This document shows, piece by piece, positions 15,811 through 24,556 of a stretch of DNA of 39,304 nucleotides. The stretch lies in contig NZ_LMNA01000013.1 in assembly GCF_001422445.1 (NCBI RefSeq), forward strand, positions 143-39,446. Direction: 5' to 3'. Position numbers and translations under genes: made by a program. A model generated the notes under the pieces. That model was not told the DNA's origin, searched no databases, and was given only the letters and a program-made list of their open reading frames with translations. Each line of letters opens with the position of its first letter. The first letter of the stretch is position 1. The stretch is from Pseudorhodoferax sp. Leaf274. GTDB taxonomy: Bacteria; Pseudomonadota; Gammaproteobacteria; Burkholderiales; Burkholderiaceae_C.

Positions 15811-16620
15811 TCAGCCGCGCAACATCCGCTGCCCGATGGCCTGCGCTGCGGCCAGCAGCGCCGGCAGCATCTCCTCGCGCATTTGCGCCTCGCTCGTGCG
15901 GTTGGCCTGGCCGCTCACGTTGAGTGCGGCGACGGTGCGGCCCGCGCGGTCCACCAGCGGGGCGGCGATGGAGATCAGGCCTTCCTCCAGCTCCTGGTTG
16001 ACCACGCACCAGCCCTGCGCGCGCACTTCGCGGATGCGCGCCAGCAGGCCCGCGTCGTCTTGCGTGGTGTGGGCCGTGTAGCGCGCGCGCGGTGACCGCG
16101 GCAGCTGCGCCAGGCGCGCCAGCAGCTCGTCCTCGGGCAGCGCGGCCAGCAGCACGCGGCCCATCGAGGTCCAGAACGCCGGCAGGCGCGAGCCCACGCC
16201 AAGGTTGGTGCGCATGATCTTGTGCGTGGGCACGCGCAGCACGTAAACGATGTCCAACCCCTCCAGCACGGCCGCGGAACTCGATTCGCGCACGCGCTGC
16301 ACCAGGTCCTCCATCACCGGCTCGGCCAGGTTCCAGATCGGCAGCGAGGACAGGTAGGCGAAGCCCAGGTCGAGGATGCGCGCCGTGGGTCGGAACAGCC
16401 GCCCGTCCGTCTCCACATAGCCCAGCGCCTGCAGCGTGAGCAGGATGCGCCGCGCGCCGGCCCGCGTGAGGCCGGTGCGCGCCGCCACCTCGCTCAGTGT
16501 CTGCTGCGGCGCCTGGGCGCTGAAGGAGCGGATGACCTCCAGCCCGCGCGCGAACGACTGCACGTAGCCGTCGCCGGGCTTGGGTGTCGCCGAGGTGTCT
16601 TGGGGGATTTCGGGCGCCAT
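15811..16620 (-). CDS. IclR-family regulator, PcaR/PobR-like
   Basis: This 269-residue regulator has an N-terminal winged HTH at about residues 20-80 (SFARGLEVIRSFSAQAPQQT, SEVAARTGLTRAGARRILL). A C-terminal IclR effector domain (GAF-like) spans about 90-265, with SSSAAVLEGLDIVYVLR, GSRLPAFWTSMGRVLLAA and ISIAAPLVDRAGRTVAALNV. The YVQSFARGLEVIRSF start and LPAFWTSMGRVLL are typical of the Pca/Pob branch, which controls aromatic catabolism. ATG 16620 begins directly before the variable arm. It diverges from pcaIJF, with only 70 bp between the two start codons, and that gap contains a triple half-site likely bound by this protein. Activation of the pca operon, perhaps by beta-ketoadipate, is the family expectation. 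Confidence 0.9.
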   Translation of the reverse strand: MAPEIPQDTSATPKPGDGYVQSFARGLEVIRSFSAQAPQQTLSEVAARTGLTRAGARRILLTLQALGYVETDGRLFRPTARILDLGFAYLSSLPIWNLAEPVMEDLVQRVRESSSAAVLEGLDIVYVLRVPTHKIMRTNLGVGSRLPAFWTSMGRVLLAALPEDELLARLAQLPRSPRARYTAHTTQDDAGLLARIREVRAQGWCVVNQELEEGLISIAAPLVDRAGRTVAALNVSGQANRTSEAQMREEMLPALLAAAQAIGQRMLRG

Positions 16621-16632
16621 GAGGCTGCTGAA

Positions 16633-16638
16633 TATAAT
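16633..16638 (+). promoter_or_regulatory. Consensus -10 hexamer (TATAAT) in the iclR-pca intergenic region
   Basis: TATAAT lies at 16633-16638 on the plus strand, in an AT-rich patch 53 bp before the pcaI start. The overlapping sequence 16631-16636 reads TATATT on the minus strand, so it could instead serve the iclR gene. No good -35 hexamer is present in either direction, which fits an activator-dependent promoter. If used toward pcaI, the operator half-sites at 16646-16673 would lie downstream of the start point. Confidence 0.4.
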
Positions 16639-16645
16639 TCTTTTA

Positions 16646-16673
16646 GCGAACATTTGTTCGCATTTAGAACAAA
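16646..16673. promoter_or_regulatory. Candidate IclR-type operator with three GAACA half-sites
   Basis: GCGAACA (16646-16652) and TGTTCGC (16655-16661) form a perfect inverted repeat around TT. TTTGTTC (16653-16659) pairs again with GAACAAA (16667-16673) across 7 bases. The region therefore has three half-sites (GAACA at 16648, TGTTC at 16655, GAACA at 16667), with the outer two 19 bp apart. PobR/PcaU-type IclR proteins are known to use sites with three related motifs. It lies 26 bp from the iclR ATG and 17 bp from the pcaI start, so it could control both. Confidence 0.6.
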
Positions 16674-16690
16674 TTTTTGAGGAGCATGCA

Positions 16691-17407
16691 GTGATCGACA
16701 AGATTGCAGAGTCCGTCGCGGCCGCGCTGGCCGATGTGCGCGACGGGTCCACCGTGCTGATCGGCGGCTTCGGCACGGCGGGCATCCCGGCCGAGCTCAT
16801 CGACGGCCTGATCGCCCAGGGCGCGCGCGACCTCACCGTCGTCAACAACAACGCGGGCAATGGCGACACGGGCCTGGCCGCGCTGCTGGCCACCGGCCGC
16901 GTGCGCAAGATCATCTGCAGCTTCCCGCGGCAGGTGGACAGCCATGTGTTCGACGGCCTGTACCGCAGCGGCAAGATCGAGCTGGAGATCGTGCCCCAGG
17001 GCAACCTGGCCGAGCGCATGCGCGCCGCCGGTGCCGGCATCGGCGCCTTCTTCTGCCCCACGGCCTACGGCACCGAGCTGGCCCGCAACGCCGATGGCAC
17101 GCCCAAGGAGACGCGCGAGATCAACGGCAAGCACTACGTGCTGGAGTACCCGATCCAGGGCGACGTGGCCCTCGTCAAGGCCGAGCGCGGCGATCGCTGG
17201 GGCAACCTGACCTACCGCATGTCCGCACGCAACTTCGGCCCCGTGATGGCCATGGCCGCGCGCCAGACCATCGCCTCGGTGCACGAGATCGTGGACCTCG
17301 GCGCGCTGGACCCCGAGGCCATCGTCACCCCCGGCATCTTCGTCAGCAAGATCGTCAAGATCGACCGCGTGGCCACGCAGGCCGCCGGCTTCAAGAAGGC
17401 GGCATGA
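16691..17407 (+). CDS. pcaI: 3-oxoadipate CoA-transferase subunit A
   Basis: This 238-residue alpha subunit of succinyl-CoA:3-oxoadipate CoA-transferase activates beta-ketoadipate, the shared intermediate of the catechol and protocatechuate branches. The family I CoA-transferase alpha motif GGFGTAGIPAEL occurs at about 25-36. It is followed by VVNNNAGNGDTGLA and VRKIICSFPRQVDSHVF, which are characteristic of PcaI. EIVPQGNLAERMRAAGAGIG and a C-terminal TPGIFVSKIVKI segment complete the chain. The start is a GTG at 16691, with a strong TGAGGAG ribosome site 6 bases upstream; a nearby ATG at 16686 is out of frame. The stop overlaps the pcaJ start as ATGA. It is the first gene of a five-gene operon and diverges from the IclR regulator. 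Confidence 0.95.
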   Translation: MIDKIAESVAAALADVRDGSTVLIGGFGTAGIPAELIDGLIAQGARDLTVVNNNAGNGDTGLAALLATGRVRKIICSFPRQVDSHVFDGLYRSGKIELEIVPQGNLAERMRAAGAGIGAFFCPTAYGTELARNADGTPKETREINGKHYVLEYPIQGDVALVKAERGDRWGNLTYRMSARNFGPVMAMAARQTIASVHEIVDLGALDPEAIVTPGIFVSKIVKIDRVATQAAGFKKAA

Positions 17408-18060
17408 CCATGGCCTACACCAAACGCAGCAAGGACGCGCTGGCCCGCCTGGTCGCGCAGGACATCCCCGACGGCGCCTACGTGAACCTGGGCATCGGCC
17501 AGCCCACGCTGGTGGCCAACCACATCCCGGCCGGCCGCGAGGTCATCCTGCAGAGCGAGAACGGCATCCTGGGCATGGGCCCGGCGCCCGCCGCAGGCAG
17601 CGAGGACTACGACCTCATCAACGCCGGCAAGCAGCCCGTCACGCTGCTGCCGGGTGGCGCCTTCTTCCACCACGCCGACAGCTTCGCGATGATGCGCGGC
17701 GGCCACCTGGACATCTGCGTGCTGGGCGCCTTCCAGGTCTCGGCCTCGGGCGACCTGGCCAACTGGAGCACGGGCGAGCCCGGTGCCATCCCCGCCGTGG
17801 GCGGCGCCATGGACCTGGCCATCGGCGCCAAGCAGACCTGGGTGATGATGGACCTGCTGACCAAGCAGGGCGTCAGCAAGATCGTCCAGCAGTGCAGCTA
17901 CCCGCTGACGGGCCTGGCCTGCGTCAAGCGCATCTACACCGACCTCGCCACCTTCGCCATCGCGCCCGAAGGCGTGCGCCTGGTCGATGCCGTCGATGGC
18001 CTGTCCCACGCCGAGCTGGAACAGCTCGTCGGCCTGCCCCTCCTTCCCGCCCAGATCTGA
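17404..18060 (+). CDS. pcaJ: 3-oxoadipate CoA-transferase subunit B
   Basis: This 218-residue beta subunit carries the catalytic glutamate of family I CoA-transferases, Glu52 in QSENGILGMGP. NLGIGQPTLVANHIP precedes it at about 28-42. Later family segments are the GGAFFHHADSFAMMRGGH loop, LGAFQVSASGDLANWSTG and GAMDLAIGAKQTWVMMD. It forms the heteromeric enzyme with PcaI and converts beta-ketoadipate plus succinyl-CoA to 3-oxoadipyl-CoA and succinate. The start overlaps pcaI by 4 bases (ATGA), implying translational coupling, and pcaF follows after 3 bases. An alternative start two codons downstream (the Met at residue 3) is equally possible. Confidence 0.95.
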   Translation: MTMAYTKRSKDALARLVAQDIPDGAYVNLGIGQPTLVANHIPAGREVILQSENGILGMGPAPAAGSEDYDLINAGKQPVTLLPGGAFFHHADSFAMMRGGHLDICVLGAFQVSASGDLANWSTGEPGAIPAVGGAMDLAIGAKQTWVMMDLLTKQGVSKIVQQCSYPLTGLACVKRIYTDLATFAIAPEGVRLVDAVDGLSHAELEQLVGLPLLPAQI

Positions 18061-18063
18061 TCC

Positions 18064-19269
<1,206 letters not shown>

Positions 19270-19271
19270 GC

Positions 19272-20003
19272 ATGGACCAGAACACACCGGTCACCGTCGT
19301 CTCGGGCGCCAGCAACGGCATCGGCCGCGCCATCGCCGAGGCCCTGCTGGGCGAGGGCCGCGCCGTGGTCAATCTCGACCATGCGCTGCCCGACTGGAGC
19401 CACCCGCTGCTGAACTCGTTCCAGGCCGACCTGACGGACGAGCAGGCCACGCGCCAGGCCGCCCGGGACATCGCCGCGCGCTTCAACGTGACGGCCCTGG
19501 TCAACAACGCCGGCGCCACGCGGCCCGGCACCATCGACACGGCCACCACCGGCCAGCTCGACGACGTGGTGGGCCTGCACCTGCGCGCGCCCATGCTGCT
19601 GGTGCAGGCCTTCCTGCCCACGCTGCGCGCGAGTGGCGAAGGCCGCATCGTCAACATGTCCTCGCGCGCCGCGCTGGGCAAGGGCGAGCGCATCGTCTAC
19701 TCGGCCACCAAGGCCGGCCTGATCGGCATGACGCGCACGCTGGCCATGGAGCTGGGCGCGGACGGCATCACCGTCAACGCCATCGGCCCCGGGCCCATCG
19801 CCACCGACCTGTTCCGCAAGAGCAACCCCGAAGGCGCGCCGCAGACCGAGCGCATCCTCAAGAGCATCGCGGTCGGCCGCATGGGCACGCCCGAAGACGT
19901 GGCGCGCGCCGTGCTGTTCTTCCTGGCGCCGGCCAACGGCTTCGTCACCGGCCAGGTGCTCTACGTGTGCGGCGGCACCACGCTGGGCGTGGCGCCGGTC
20001 TGA
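19272..20003 (+). CDS. Short-chain dehydrogenase/reductase in the pca operon
   Basis: This 243-residue classical SDR uses NAD(P)H. The cofactor-binding motif SGASNGIGRA is at about 10-19, NNAG at about 78-81, the catalytic Ser in IVNMSSRAALG at about 130, and the Tyr-x-x-x-Lys pair in YSATKAG. The GPGPIATDLF substrate-loop segment follows, and the C-terminus has GQVLYVCGGTTLG. All catalytic residues are present. Its ATG is 2 bp after the pcaF stop. SDR genes are not part of the standard beta-ketoadipate pathway, so this one may make an aromatic or hydroxy-acid precursor that feeds into it, for example a dihydrodiol or 3-hydroxyacyl substrate. The substrate is unknown. Confidence 0.9.
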   Translation: MDQNTPVTVVSGASNGIGRAIAEALLGEGRAVVNLDHALPDWSHPLLNSFQADLTDEQATRQAARDIAARFNVTALVNNAGATRPGTIDTATTGQLDDVVGLHLRAPMLLVQAFLPTLRASGEGRIVNMSSRAALGKGERIVYSATKAGLIGMTRTLAMELGADGITVNAIGPGPIATDLFRKSNPEGAPQTERILKSIAVGRMGTPEDVARAVLFFLAPANGFVTGQVLYVCGGTTLGVAPV

Positions 20004-20047
20004 CGCACCACCCCTCTTCCCACTTTCTCGAACAAGGAATCCGTTTC

Positions 20048-21043
20048 ATGACGCAAGGTCACACTTCCACGCGCCGCCTGGTGATCGCCAGCATGGCCAC
20101 CGCGGCAGCCGCCGCGCTGCTGCCGCTGGGCGCCGCCGCACAGGCCTACCCGAACAAGCCGATCACCATGGTCGTGCCGTTCTCGGCCGGCGGCACCACC
20201 GACATCCTGGCGCGCATCGTGGGCCAGGCACTCACGGCCGAGCTGGGCCAGAGCGTGGTCATCGACAACCGCGCCGGCGCCGGCGGCAACATCGGCGGCC
20301 AGCTGGCCGCGCGCGCGCCCGCCGACGGCTACACGTTGTTCATGGGCACGGTGGGCACGCACGCCATCAACGAGTCGCTGTACAAGAAGATGCCGTTCGA
20401 CCCGATCAAGGACTTCGCGCCGCTCTCGCGCGTGGCCAACGTGCCGAACCTGCTCGTGGCCCACCCCGCGCAGCCGTTCAAGACCGTGCCCGAGCTGATC
20501 GCGTACGCCAAGGCCAACCCGGGCAAGATCAACTTCGGCTCGTCGGGCAGCGGCAGCTCCATCCACCTGTCGGGCGAGCTGTTCAAGTCCATGGCCAAGG
20601 TCGACATGGTGCACATTCCCTACAAGGGCAGCGCCCCGGCCGTGAACGACCTGCTGGGCAACCAGATCGCCATCATGTTCGACAACATGCCCTCGGCCAT
20701 CCAGCACGTGCGCGCCGGCAAGCTGCGCGCCATCGCGGTGACCACGGCCAAGCGCTCGCCCGAGCTGCCGAACGTGCCGACCATCGCCGAAGCCGGCGTG
20801 CCCGGCTACGAGGCGACCTCGTGGTTCGGCCTGTTCGCCCCGGCCGGCACGCCCGCGCCCATCGTGGCCCAGCTCAACAAGGCCATCGTCAAGGTGCTCA
20901 ACACGCCCGACGTGAAGCAGAAGATCGCCGCCCAGGGCGGCGACGTGGTGGCCGAGACGCCGGAGCAGTTCGCAGCCTTCATCAAGGCCGAGACCGCCAA
21001 GTGGGGCAAGGTCGTGCAGGAATCCGGCGCCAGCGTGGATTGA
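20048..21043 (+). CDS. Bug/TctC-family periplasmic solute-binding protein 2
   Basis: This 331-residue family member has a long signal peptide with a twin-arginine-like start (STRRLVIAS) and cleavage near residue 32 (AAAQA-YPNKP). Mature-domain signatures are YPNKPITMVVPFSAGGTTD, SVVIDNRAGAGGNIGG, APADGYTLFMGTVGTHA, VHIPYKGSAPAVNDLLG and a C-terminal SGASVD. The ribosome site AAGGA lies 9 bases before ATG. It ends the pca operon 44 bp after the SDR gene, so a plausible ligand is an aromatic acid, dicarboxylate or beta-ketoadipate-like compound. No TctA/TctB partner is nearby. The next gene converges, with its stop codon only one base away. Confidence 0.92.
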   Translation: MTQGHTSTRRLVIASMATAAAAALLPLGAAAQAYPNKPITMVVPFSAGGTTDILARIVGQALTAELGQSVVIDNRAGAGGNIGGQLAARAPADGYTLFMGTVGTHAINESLYKKMPFDPIKDFAPLSRVANVPNLLVAHPAQPFKTVPELIAYAKANPGKINFGSSGSGSSIHLSGELFKSMAKVDMVHIPYKGSAPAVNDLLGNQIAIMFDNMPSAIQHVRAGKLRAIAVTTAKRSPELPNVPTIAEAGVPGYEATSWFGLFAPAGTPAPIVAQLNKAIVKVLNTPDVKQKIAAQGGDVVAETPEQFAAFIKAETAKWGKVVQESGASVD

Positions 21044-21044
21044 T

Positions 21045-22037
21045 CTAACGCGCGGCCATGCGCACGCACAGGTCGAAGGCTTCCTGCAGCCCCTCGATCT
21101 GCGCGATGCCGCGGCCCGCGATGTCGAAGGCGCTGCCGCTGGCCGACGTGGCCACGGGCACGGGCAGCCCGCCGTGCAGCGTCACCCCCTTCTCGAAGCC
21201 CATGAGCTTCATCGCGATCTGGCCCTGGTCGTGGTACATGGAGACCACGGCATCCACATCGCCGCGCCGCGCGCCGATGAACACGGTGTCGGGCGAATAG
21301 GGGCCGCGCGCGTCCAGTCCCTCGGCGCGCAGGCGCTGCACGGCCGGCGCGATGGTCTCGATCTCCTCCATGCCGATGGAGCCGCCGTCGCCGGCATGCG
21401 GGTTCAGGCCCGACACCGCGATGCGCGGCCTGGCGATGCCGGCGCTGCGCAGCGCCTTGTCGATCAGACGCACGGCGTCGCAGACGCCCTCCCCCGTGAT
21501 GTGGGCCGCCACGTCCTTGAGCGGGATGTGCGAGGTCACGCGCGAGGTCCACAACGCGCCCGTGAGGTTGAACTCGCTGGTGAAGCCATGCACGCCGAAG
21601 CGTTCCTGCAAATGGCGCAGCTCGTCTTCCTGGTTGAGCCCGCCCAGGCGCAGCGAGTGCTTGTTGAGCGGCGCGAAGACGATGGCGTCGGCCCGGCCGG
21701 CGCGCACCGCGTCGATGGCCAGGTCCAGCGCGCGCATGCTGGCGCGGCCCGAGGCCTCGTTGGACTCGCCCAGCACGGGCGGCTGGCCGCCCAGGCCATC
21801 GCAGGGCAGCAGCGTGATGCGGCCAGGCTCGAAGCGCACGGCGTCCAGGTGCTCCACGCGCAGCACGTCGAGCGACTGCCCGGCAATGGCCTCGCCCGAG
21901 GCCAACGCGGCGCCGTCGGCGATCAGCAGCAGGTCGGCCTGCTGGCGGTTGCGCTCGCGCGCGAGCAGCTTGACGGCCATCTCGGGGCCGACGCCGCTGG
22001 GGTCGCCGAGCAGCACGGCGATACGGGGGTTGCTCAT
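21045..22037 (-). CDS. PdxA-family dehydrogenase, probable catabolic paralogue
   Basis: This 330-residue protein belongs to the PdxA family, whose members oxidise and decarboxylate substrates such as 4-hydroxythreonine 4-phosphate, D-threonate/D-erythronate 4-phosphates (PdxA2) or the dihydrodiol of terephthalate (TphB). The start GDPSGVGPE is diagnostic. The three metal-binding histidines are present: H170 in TSHIPLKDV, H214 in LNPHAGDGG and H269 in MYHDQG. ATG 22037 has a GGAGTG site. It is 5 bp downstream of a Bug gene and under a divergent LysR regulator, not with vitamin B6 genes, so a catabolic role is more likely than pyridoxal phosphate synthesis. No DUF1537 kinase or ring-hydroxylating oxygenase lies nearby to settle the substrate. 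Confidence 0.9.
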   Translation of the reverse strand: MSNPRIAVLLGDPSGVGPEMAVKLLARERNRQQADLLLIADGAALASGEAIAGQSLDVLRVEHLDAVRFEPGRITLLPCDGLGGQPPVLGESNEASGRASMRALDLAIDAVRAGRADAIVFAPLNKHSLRLGGLNQEDELRHLQERFGVHGFTSEFNLTGALWTSRVTSHIPLKDVAAHITGEGVCDAVRLIDKALRSAGIARPRIAVSGLNPHAGDGGSIGMEEIETIAPAVQRLRAEGLDARGPYSPDTVFIGARRGDVDAVVSMYHDQGQIAMKLMGFEKGVTLHGGLPVPVATSASGSAFDIAGRGIAQIEGLQEAFDLCVRMAAR

Positions 22038-22042
22038 GGTCT

Positions 22043-23020
22043 TCACTCCGCCTTGATGTTGGCGCCGCGCACGAGGCGGCCGTAGTGTTCGTACTCGCTG
22101 CGGTTCATCTCGGCGAAGCGCTCGCCCACCAGCGTGCCGACCTCGCCGCCCAGCGCCTTGATGCGGGCCTGTACGTCGGGCAGCTGCAGCGCATGGCCCA
22201 GCTCCGCCGTCAGCCGCTCGACCGCCGCGCGCGGCGTGCCGCCCGTGGTGTACAGGCCATACCAGGTCGACACGTCGGCACCCTGGATGCCGAGTTCCGC
22301 CAGCGTGGGCACGTCTGGCATCTCGGCCGACCTGGCCGGCGAACTGACGGCCAGCGGCCGCAGCTTGCCGGCGCGGATCTGGCTCATGGCCGACGAGGTG
22401 CTGTCGAACATCATGTCGACCTCGCCCGCGATCACGTCGATGTGCGCCTGCGAGCTGCCCTTGTAGGGCACGTGGATGGCGCGCGTGCCCGTGACCATGC
22501 CGAAGGCCTCGCCACCGATGTGCTGGGTGCTGCCGATGCCCGACGAGGCGTACTTGAGCGCGCCCGGCCTGGCCGCCAGCGCGGCCTGCACGTCCTTGAC
22601 GCTCTTGAACGGGCCCGTGCTGGAGACCACCAGCACGTTGGGCATCACGGCCACGAGGCCGATGGGCTGCAGGTCCTTGAGCGGGTCGTACTTGAGCTTG
22701 AGCATGTGCGGCGCCACGGCCTGGGCCGTGTTGGTGGCCAGCAGCAGCGTGCTGCCGTCCGGCGCGGCACGCGCGGCCAGTTCGGCCGCGATGGTGTTGG
22801 ACGCGCCGGGCCGGTTCTCCACCACCACCGGCTGCTTGAGCGTGGGCGCCAGCTTGTCGGCCAGCACGCGCGCGAGGATGTCGGTGCCGCCCCCGGGCGA
22901 GGCGCCCACCAGGATGCGCAGCGGCTTGTCGGGAAAGCCTTGGGCCCAGGCCGGAACGCCTGTGGCCAGCAGGCCGAGCAAGGCCAGCGCGTGGCGCCGG
23001 TCCAGGGAATCGAGGGGCAT
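22043..23020 (-). CDS. Bug/TctC-family periplasmic solute-binding protein 3
   Basis: This 325-residue protein has a signal peptide starting DRRHALALLG (twin-arginine-like) and cleaved near residue 27 (AWAQG-FPDKP). Family segments are FPDKPLRILVGASPGGGTD, PVVVENRPGASNTIAAELA, GSTLLLATNTAQAVAPHML, IHVPYKGSSQAHIDVIAG and MPDVPTLAELGIQG. ATG 23020 has GGAGAC upstream. It forms a two-gene unit with the PdxA-like dehydrogenase and diverges from the LysR gene. It probably delivers, or senses, the substrate of that dehydrogenase. Like the other Bug genes here, it has no TctAB neighbour. Confidence 0.92.
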   Translation of the reverse strand: MPLDSLDRRHALALLGLLATGVPAWAQGFPDKPLRILVGASPGGGTDILARVLADKLAPTLKQPVVVENRPGASNTIAAELAARAAPDGSTLLLATNTAQAVAPHMLKLKYDPLKDLQPIGLVAVMPNVLVVSSTGPFKSVKDVQAALAARPGALKYASSGIGSTQHIGGEAFGMVTGTRAIHVPYKGSSQAHIDVIAGEVDMMFDSTSSAMSQIRAGKLRPLAVSSPARSAEMPDVPTLAELGIQGADVSTWYGLYTTGGTPRAAVERLTAELGHALQLPDVQARIKALGGEVGTLVGERFAEMNRSEYEHYGRLVRGANIKAE

Positions 23021-23092
23021 CCTTGTGTCTCCGTTGTCGCAGGCCTTCGGACGTGACCTGTCGTTGCCGCGAGGTTAGGGATTTCCGCGGCG

Positions 23093-23105
23093 GCGATCCA
23101 ATCGC
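23093..23105. promoter_or_regulatory. Dyad in the bug-lysR divergent intergenic region
   Basis: GCGAT-CCA-ATCGC at 23093-23105 is an inverted repeat with 5-bp arms, lying 31 bp before the LysR start and 73 bp before the Bug start. A second pair, TCCGC (23084) and GCGGA (23104), overlaps it. LysR proteins usually bind interrupted dyads in such divergent promoters, but the sequence lacks an obvious T-N11-A form, so assignment is tentative. Confidence 0.35.
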
Positions 23106-23135
23106 GGATGCCGAACAATCCATCACCTTTTGGAT

Positions 23136-24068
23136 ATGACAGTCGACCACCTCAGCGACCAGGCCCTGCTGCTGCGCGTGCGCCCGCGCCAGCTGCTGCT
23201 GCTCGCCGCGCTGGACGCAGAACGCCACCTGGGCCGCGCCGCCCAGTCGATGAACGTGACGCAGCCGGCCGCCACCAAGCTGCTGCTGCAGCTGGAGGAG
23301 TCGCTCGGCGAGAAGCTGTTCGTGCGGCTGGCGCGCGGCATGCGGCCCACGCCTTCGGGCGAGGTGCTGATCCGCTATGCGCGCCGCGTGCTGACCGATT
23401 TCGGCGCCGTGCGCGAGGAGATGGGCGCCTTGCGTTCGGGCCTGTCCGGCGCGCTGCGGATCGGCGCCGTGCCCGGTGCCGTGCCTGCGCTGCTGGCACC
23501 GGCGCTGCTGGAGTACCGGCGCCGCCATCCGCAGGTGGCGCTGTCCGTGTCCGTGGGCACCAGCGACGTGGTGCTGGCCCAGCTCGCGCGCGGCGATGTC
23601 GACCTGGTGCTGGGCCGGCTCACCGAGGGCTTCAGCGCGCAGGAGTTCGCCATCACGCCGTTGCTCGAGGAAGCCATGCAGGTGGTGGTGCGCAAAGGCC
23701 ACCCTGCGTTCGCGCGCAAGCGGCTGCAGCTGCACGAACTGGGCGACTGGTCCTGGGTGCTGCAGCCGGCCGGCTCGCCGCAGCGCGGGCGGCTGGAGGC
23801 GGCGCTGCGCGAGGTCGGCGTGCACCAGCGGCTGGATTACATCGAGACCGCGTCGAGCACGGTCACCACCGCGCTCGTGGCGGGCTCGGACATGGCGGCG
23901 CTGATGCCGACGTCACTGGCAGCGCACTACGCAAGGCTGGGCACGCTGCGCGTAGCGCCCATCACCCTGCCGATCCGGCTGCCGGCCATCGACGTGATCG
24001 TGCCGCGCGGGCAGCCGCTGCCGCCAGCGGCGCAGCAGTTCCGCGCGCTGCTGCTGGAGCGGCCCTAG
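23136..24068 (+). CDS. LysR-family transcriptional regulator
   Basis: This 310-residue regulator has an N-terminal winged HTH at about 13-75 (RQLLLLAALDAERHLGRAAQ, MNVTQPAATKLLLQLEESLG, LFVRLARGMRPTPSGEVLIR). A substrate-binding domain spans about 95-300 (LRIGAVPGAVPALLAPALLE, GDVDLVLGRL, LVAGSDMAALMPTSLAAHYA). I prefer ATG 23136; an in-frame TTG at 23130 is possible, and neither has a strong ribosome site. It diverges from the Bug-pdxA unit, the usual arrangement for a LysR protein and its target. Its stop codon is interlocked with that of the convergent globin gene in the palindrome CTAG at 24065-24068. Confidence 0.92.
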   Translation: MTVDHLSDQALLLRVRPRQLLLLAALDAERHLGRAAQSMNVTQPAATKLLLQLEESLGEKLFVRLARGMRPTPSGEVLIRYARRVLTDFGAVREEMGALRSGLSGALRIGAVPGAVPALLAPALLEYRRRHPQVALSVSVGTSDVVLAQLARGDVDLVLGRLTEGFSAQEFAITPLLEEAMQVVVRKGHPAFARKRLQLHELGDWSWVLQPAGSPQRGRLEAALREVGVHQRLDYIETASSTVTTALVAGSDMAALMPTSLAAHYARLGTLRVAPITLPIRLPAIDVIVPRGQPLPPAAQQFRALLLERP

Positions 24069-24469
24069 GCGCCGCGGTTGCGCATCCAGTCGGCGGTCTG
24101 GAAAAAGCTGTCCTTCAGCCGTGTGCGCAGGTCCCCGGGCACACCCGTCTCGCCCATGGCCTGGTCCATGCAGGCCAGCCACTCGTCGCGCTCGCGGATG
24201 CCGATCGAGAACGGCATGTGGCGCGCGCGCAGGCGCGGATGGCCGAACTGGTCGGTGTAGTAGGACGGCCCGCCCAGCCAGCCGCACAGGAACCAGAACA
24301 GGCGCTGGCGCGCGTTGTCCAGCGTGTCGCCATGCGCGGCGCGCAGCGCGGCGTAGCCGGGCTCCAGGTCCATGAGGTCGTAGAAGCGCTCGACCAGCGC
24401 GCGCACCTTGTCCTCGCCGCCGATCCATTCGAAGGGGGTGGCGAAGGCGGGCTTTTCCTCGATTTGCAT
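24065..24469 (-). CDS. Group II truncated hemoglobin
   Basis: This 134-residue globin belongs to the group II (trHbO-like) truncated hemoglobins, which handle O2, NO or peroxide chemistry. Family features are the B-helix pair Phe29-Tyr30 (ERFYDLM), the FWFLCGWLGGP segment, GHPRLRARHMPF with proximal His84, and Trp97 in RDEWLACM (G8 position, diagnostic of group II). Length is normal. It lies 87 bp downstream of the FtsX-type permease gene on the same strand and may be cotranscribed. It is convergent with, and overlaps by 4 bases, the LysR gene. Nothing in the context defines its partner reductase. Confidence 0.93.
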   Translation of the reverse strand: MQIEEKPAFATPFEWIGGEDKVRALVERFYDLMDLEPGYAALRAAHGDTLDNARQRLFWFLCGWLGGPSYYTDQFGHPRLRARHMPFSIGIRERDEWLACMDQAMGETGVPGDLRTRLKDSFFQTADWMRNRGA

Positions 24470-24556
24470 GGCGCGATTGTCGCGCGCACGCCTTGCGCTG
24501 CGGCGGGCACCCGGGCCCGACGGACCGGCGCTGCGCGCTGCAGCGGTACGGCTGGA

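Noticed and set aside
15786-15814. Terminator hairpin between the CoA-transferase and iclR stops (CTGAGC/GCTCAG)
   Set aside because: The arms are only 6 bp with a 17-base loop and overlap both stop codons; too weak to call.
21045-22037. Biosynthetic pdxA for vitamin B6
   Set aside because: It cannot be excluded by sequence alone, but pairing with a Bug receptor and a divergent LysR regulator argues for a catabolic paralogue, so no gene symbol was given.
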